This document shows positions 60,385 to 64,000 of a stretch of DNA of 64,000 nt, in pieces; the stretch's first letter is position 1; every line of letters begins with the position of its first letter. The DNA is from Isosphaera pallida ATCC 43644. GTDB taxonomy: Bacteria; Planctomycetota; Planctomycetia; Isosphaerales; Isosphaeraceae. Below the pieces are notes generated by a model that did no database searches, was not told where the DNA came from, and saw only the letters and a program-made list of their open reading frames with translations. Position numbers and translations under genes: made by a program. The stretch covers positions 1,984,001-2,048,000 of the forward strand of contig NC_014962.1 in NCBI RefSeq assembly GCF_000186345.1, given 5' to 3'.

Positions 60385-63172
60385 CCTCGGCCCTTTGTTC
60401 GGCGATCCGTTCGAGATGGTCGGCAGCGCGGGGGAAGCGATCGCGGGTCACCAAAGCCCGCAACGCGGCTAGGGTTTCCTTGAAATGGGGCGCGGTGGGT
60501 CTCAAACGGGGCAGAATGATCTGAGAGATTTGATAATCGAGGGCTTGGTCCTCGGTGAAGAATGGTTTGGCGGACTCGACATAGGAAAGGATCCGATCAA
60601 ACTGGCGGTAGCCCAGACCCAGCCGGGAGCGGCCGAGGATATCGTTGAGTTGCAGCACGAACGCCCGGCCGAGTCCTGGAGTAGGGGGGGTCAGACCGGC
60701 GATGCGGGGCGGAGGGCTAGCGGAGGCGGCCACCCGATCGCGGTCGTTTTCGGTGCGGATCCAACGCTGGTAGCACTGGATGGAGACTGGATTGAAACGC
60801 GGGGCTTCGGTGCGCGCCGATTTGCGGGGAATCGACAGGTCGGGGGCGGAGAAGGCGACGACCTGTGAGCGGTCCAGCACTTTGGGGCTGAAGAAGTGGG
60901 TGGTCTCATCGATGTTGACTGTTCCTAAGAATCGCAGGTTTTCTCCCAAACTCACCCGCTGGTGAGGGAAGTAGGGGTCGTCGGGGCGGGCCTGGCCAGG
61001 CGCAAACAGGCTGATGCCCCGCAGATCGGGCGGCAGTTCCAAGACGCTCAGGAACTGGGCGAAGTAGTGTTCGACCCGGGCCAGGTTCATTTCGTCCAAA
61101 CCGATCAGAAAGATCGCGCCGCCCCCCTGCTTTCGATCCTCCTCGGCGGCGATAAGCCGCTCAATCAGGCCGCAACTGGCCGGCTCGAAGCGTTGAGCCA
61201 AGACGTTGAAGGCACCAATCAGGTCGCGGTCGTCCAGCCAGTCGGGTCGGACCGGGACGTGAAGATAATCGCGTTCCCAACCCAGCGCCTCGGCGTAGAG
61301 TCTGGGCAATGACGACTTGCCGGTGCCGGTGGGTCCGGCCAGAATCGTCAGGCCGCCGCATTTGACCGTCACGTGGAAGTTGATCAAATCCTCGCGTCGG
61401 AACATAAAGCCGCGGTAGGCCACCAACGACTCGAAGTGGTTGAGAAACGCAGCCTCGTCGATGTTGGGGAGTTGCTCCCCTGGAACAACGCGACGTCCCA
61501 AGCGCTGCACCAGACCACTTGCCCCGACGTGGGGAAATGAGGTCGCGGGCAGGCTGTGGGAGGTGGTTGCGGAGGGCCCTTCTACGTCCGCCGCATCGGT
61601 GACGGCGAGCGGAACCGGGGCCGTTGCGGCGGGGGGGCCAAACGGTGGAGCGATCCATCCGGGCGCGGCCAGACCATTCGGACTCGCGGTGGCGACGGCC
61701 CCGGCGATTGCTGGAGCCCCCCCCGCGGGAAAGCCCAACTTGCGAAGGATCGGCCAGGCGGCTAGCAGGTCCTCGCCGAAGCGGTTGGATTCCAGGTCGT
61801 AACGCTCGATGACCCGGTTGAGACGGGTCTCCAGTCCTTCCTCCAACTCACGGACCTGTTGCTCGCGGGTATCGAGTTCTCGATGTTGGGCGGCGAGTTG
61901 ATCCCGCTGTTGCTGGAGTTCGGCTTCGAGCCGCTTTCGGTCCTCATCGAGCGCGTGGCGGTGGCGGTCCCGCTCCTCGCGGAGTTGGGCTTCAAGTTGA
62001 GCAAGTTGATGCTGCTTGGCGGCGATCTGCAACTCGATTTCCGCCTCGCGGCGGCGTACTTCGGCCTCGACCCGTTCGACCACCAGCTTGTCGGCGTGTT
62101 GCTCAACGAGCTTGGCGAAGACCTCGGAATGCTTGGCGAGCTCGCGGGCCACCTCCTCGGAAAGGTCACGAACCCGTTGCGTGTCAGCCGCGATCTGGCG
62201 CAAGCGGTCTAGCTTACGGGCGTTGATCTCATCGTTGGAAACCACCGCGTCACCTTCGAGGGTGGCCACTAGGTCCTTGAGCGGCTGGGTTTGGCTGCGG
62301 GGAATGCCAGCCAATCGCGCTGCCCAGTTCACGATCTGATTGTCGGTTGAACCATCAAGCACTTGGCCATGCAACCGAAGTTCGTCGAGGTCGAACCAGT
62401 TACTCCGGGTCAATTCAATCCGCAGGTGTCCATCAGGCGCGCCTTCGGGGGGATGATCGATTCTGACATCGAAGCGTTCAACCCGAACCAGACGGTGAAA
62501 GACTTCCAACGGCAACCGAATAATTTCTGCCGGCGCGCCTGGAGTGGGGGCGATGGCTTCGAATTTGAGCTGCTTTTTGCTTCCGTTCCACATCGCCCGC
62601 ACCGGACCGATCACCGTGCGGCGTCCGGCTAGGAACACGCGGGGCGTGGTCGAACGCGACCAGGCCATTGGCAAACTCCGTTGAACCCGCGCCGGGTCGG
62701 GATCGTCCTCGGCGAGGTTGAGGATTTCCAAGAGGTCGTTGCCGGGCGGTTGGACATCGTGAATTTTGACCTGAAACTTATCGTTATCGGGACGTTGAGG
62801 ATCATACTTGGTGGCGAACTCCAACGGGGCGGTCCAAATCGAGCCGGGCGTGACTTGCTCGGTGAGGATGCTGTCGCGGATCAACCACCAAACTCGCCCT
62901 CGATTGGGAAAGGCGGATTCGCCGGTCTCGCAACGTTCGCCGTCTACTGACATCAACGGCAAGAGCACGCTGAAGCGATTGACGTGGGTGGTCCCAGACG
63001 CGGGAATCTCGAACGGGGCTTCATTCACCACAAAAACCAATCGCTTGCGATCGTAATACGCGCGTTCGCCATCCACGGTATGCAATCCTTTCAAAGTCAA
63101 AGATGGGTTGTTCGGACATGCAGGGCGGGACCAGACAAAACAATCTTCGGGTTGGACGCCGCGTGGAATCAT
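60362..63172 (-). CDS. McrB-like AAA+ ATPase with long coiled coil
   Basis: A 936-residue motor protein. Residues 1-310 are an unassigned beta-rich region, with no obvious EVE, YTH or other base-recognition motif. Residues about 330-480 form a long charged coiled coil (repeats of EAELQQQRDQL type). A Pro/Ala/Gly-rich linker follows, then the McrB-type AAA+ core: Walker A AGPTGTGKSS (K619), Walker B FLIGLDEMNLARVE near 690, sensor segment GTVNIDETT and VLDRS with the likely arginine finger. It would power the DUF2357 nuclease encoded in the overlapping gene. The layout recalls coiled-coil type IV restriction (CoCoNuT-like) systems. Start ATG 63172 follows a GGTGGGAT site; a TTG start a little downstream is also possible. 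Confidence 0.85.
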   Translation of the reverse strand: MIPRGVQPEDCFVWSRPACPNNPSLTLKGLHTVDGERAYYDRKRLVFVVNEAPFEIPASGTTHVNRFSVLLPLMSVDGERCETGESAFPNRGRVWWLIRDSILTEQVTPGSIWTAPLEFATKYDPQRPDNDKFQVKIHDVQPPGNDLLEILNLAEDDPDPARVQRSLPMAWSRSTTPRVFLAGRRTVIGPVRAMWNGSKKQLKFEAIAPTPGAPAEIIRLPLEVFHRLVRVERFDVRIDHPPEGAPDGHLRIELTRSNWFDLDELRLHGQVLDGSTDNQIVNWAARLAGIPRSQTQPLKDLVATLEGDAVVSNDEINARKLDRLRQIAADTQRVRDLSEEVARELAKHSEVFAKLVEQHADKLVVERVEAEVRRREAEIELQIAAKQHQLAQLEAQLREERDRHRHALDEDRKRLEAELQQQRDQLAAQHRELDTREQQVRELEEGLETRLNRVIERYDLESNRFGEDLLAAWPILRKLGFPAGGAPAIAGAVATASPNGLAAPGWIAPPFGPPAATAPVPLAVTDAADVEGPSATTSHSLPATSFPHVGASGLVQRLGRRVVPGEQLPNIDEAAFLNHFESLVAYRGFMFRREDLINFHVTVKCGGLTILAGPTGTGKSSLPRLYAEALGWERDYLHVPVRPDWLDDRDLIGAFNVLAQRFEPASCGLIERLIAAEEDRKQGGGAIFLIGLDEMNLARVEHYFAQFLSVLELPPDLRGISLFAPGQARPDDPYFPHQRVSLGENLRFLGTVNIDETTHFFSPKVLDRSQVVAFSAPDLSIPRKSARTEAPRFNPVSIQCYQRWIRTENDRDRVAASASPPPRIAGLTPPTPGLGRAFVLQLNDILGRSRLGLGYRQFDRILSYVESAKPFFTEDQALDYQISQIILPRLRPTAPHFKETLAALRALVTRDRFPRAADHLERIAEQRAEDDFFQLL

Positions 63173-63853
63173 TCATCCCACCCCGGCCAAATCGAACCTT
63201 CTTCGAAGCGGCCCCGCCAACCAAGCCAACGTCGCATCGTCCCTGTTGTTTCGCGCCGCGCCCCTGGTTTTGCCCGGCTCACCTCTTCAGCGAGTCCATC
63301 GTCGAAGCGGCGGCGTTGATCGAATGATCCCGAAAAAACGACGACCGGATCGAGTCGATTGCGACCGGTCCTCACCCGGGAAACGACATCCGGGAAGCAG
63401 GGGGGCGCAAACCGAGTCAAGTCGGGAGGGCCAACCGCAACCCGTGGGTGCCGTGTGGCGACTGGAAGCGTCATCCTGATCGAGGCAACCTGAAATGGGG
63501 TGGTTGGGTCGTTGATGCGGAGAAGGGATCGCGACTCGACTCGGGACCACCGCCCGGATCGATCCCATCGGGAGGCCGGACGAACTGGGGTTGGACTCTC
63601 CTCGCGGGGTTGGGAATACGCGCTGGATTGTGTATTCTATCCCGAACCGCAAGTTCCGACCATCCACCCCAACGAATCGGTCACCGACGTTTGACAAGTG
63701 TGCGAGGTCCGAAGCCGGGGGTAGGGTCTTCACGCGGACCAGACTCCCGCCGGGTCGCAACGTCATGTTCTGTTCCAATGCTATGATCCGCCCCCAGGTG
63801 ATGGCCGGACTCGCGCCGTCTTTTTTTTCCCACCTCTGGAGGAGCTTTGGGTG
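63173..63853. other. Divergent gene-free stretch beside the AAA+/nuclease module
   Basis: About 680 bp between the leftward AAA+ gene and the rightward gene at the window edge. Frames of 60-160 codons on both strands do not resemble proteins. It may hold the module's promoter; no operator or inverted repeat was recognised. Confidence 0.5.
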
Positions 63854-64000
63854 ATGACGATGACGATGAATTTGCTAACCACGCTTGATGGTTCGCTGAT
63901 GCAGGGATTTTTGCCTCGTGGTTGGGATCTGGCCAAAATTGATCGGCTTTGTGGGTTGTCCACGGCCGAAGCGTTTGCTCGCCGAGACTGGTGGCATCCG
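63854..64000 (+). CDS. Partial CDS, glucosamine-6-phosphate isomerase-like N-terminus
   Basis: An open frame starting at ATG 63854 and running out of the window (49 codons, no stop). GGAGGAG lies nine bases upstream and gives it a firm start. The predicted start contains FLPRGWDLAKIDRLC and ends ARRDWWHP, which recalls planctomycete proteins annotated as glucosamine-6-phosphate isomerase/deaminase; that recognition is from memory and only the N-terminus is visible. It diverges from the AAA+ gene. Confidence 0.6.
   Translation, partial: MTMTMNLLTTLDGSLMQGFLPRGWDLAKIDRLCGLSTAEAFARRDWWHP

Noticed and set aside
1-64000. CRISPR arrays, insertion sequences, prophage genes, rRNA genes
   Set aside because: No regularly spaced direct repeats, transposase or integrase motifs, terminal inverted repeats or rRNA segments were seen while reading the window.

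Overview
The window is GC-rich bacterial chromosome, densely coding on both strands, with no insertion sequence, phage gene or CRISPR array seen. The gene families point to a planctomycete, most likely of the Isosphaera/Isosphaeraceae type: a DUF1559 prepilin with a C-terminal H-x9-DG motif, a neutral-ceramidase-like enzyme, DUF4097 repeats, a paired ClpP, an ECF sigma with a membrane anti-sigma factor, a carotenoid cleavage enzyme and the start of a glucosamine-6-phosphate isomerase-like gene. The taxonomic call is inference; there is no rRNA here to confirm it.

Layout. 233-4398: a rightward cassette of a threonine-synthase-type PLP enzyme, a CysO-like sulfur carrier ending in GG, a MoeB/ThiF-like activating enzyme and a cysteine desulfurase, which looks like a protein-thiocarboxylate sulfur route. 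4606-12617: DUF4097 protein, M1 aminopeptidase with HEAT repeats, ceramidase-like enzyme, quinone oxidoreductase, a 51-bp tandem repeat and an unknown gene. 12968-20727: two ClpP subunits, PFL-activating enzyme, nitrilase-family amidase, histidine-rich lipoprotein, pyruvate formate-lyase. 20947-32329: sigma/anti-sigma pair, acetyltransferase, Flp pilin, two linked unknown genes, a SpoU methyltransferase coupled to a large MASE1 hybrid histidine kinase, and a UxaA dehydratase. 32893-44184: membrane metallopeptidase, orphan anion permease, small envelope proteins, DUF1559 prepilin, unknown protein, glycosidase-like secreted protein, RtcA, TMEM14-like protein.

44491-58296: SOUL heme-binding protein, a PolX whose polymerase active site is degenerate but whose PHP nuclease domain is intact, a BshB1-like deacetylase, tRNA-Glu(TTC) with a readable promoter, a membrane glycosyltransferase, nicotinate phosphoribosyltransferase, TlpA thioredoxin, a membrane-anchored MutS-like ATPase, a Tat-exported carotenoid oxygenase and AspRS. 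58549-63172: an overlapping two-gene module of a coiled-coil McrB-like AAA+ ATPase and a DUF2357 PD-(D/E)xK nuclease, the best candidate for a defence system. The window ends inside a rightward gene starting at 63854.

The most interesting items are the coiled-coil AAA+/DUF2357 module, the sulfur-carrier cassette with an embedded threonine-synthase homologue, and the polymerase-dead PolX. All functional calls are from reading sequence and remembered family motifs; no database search was run.
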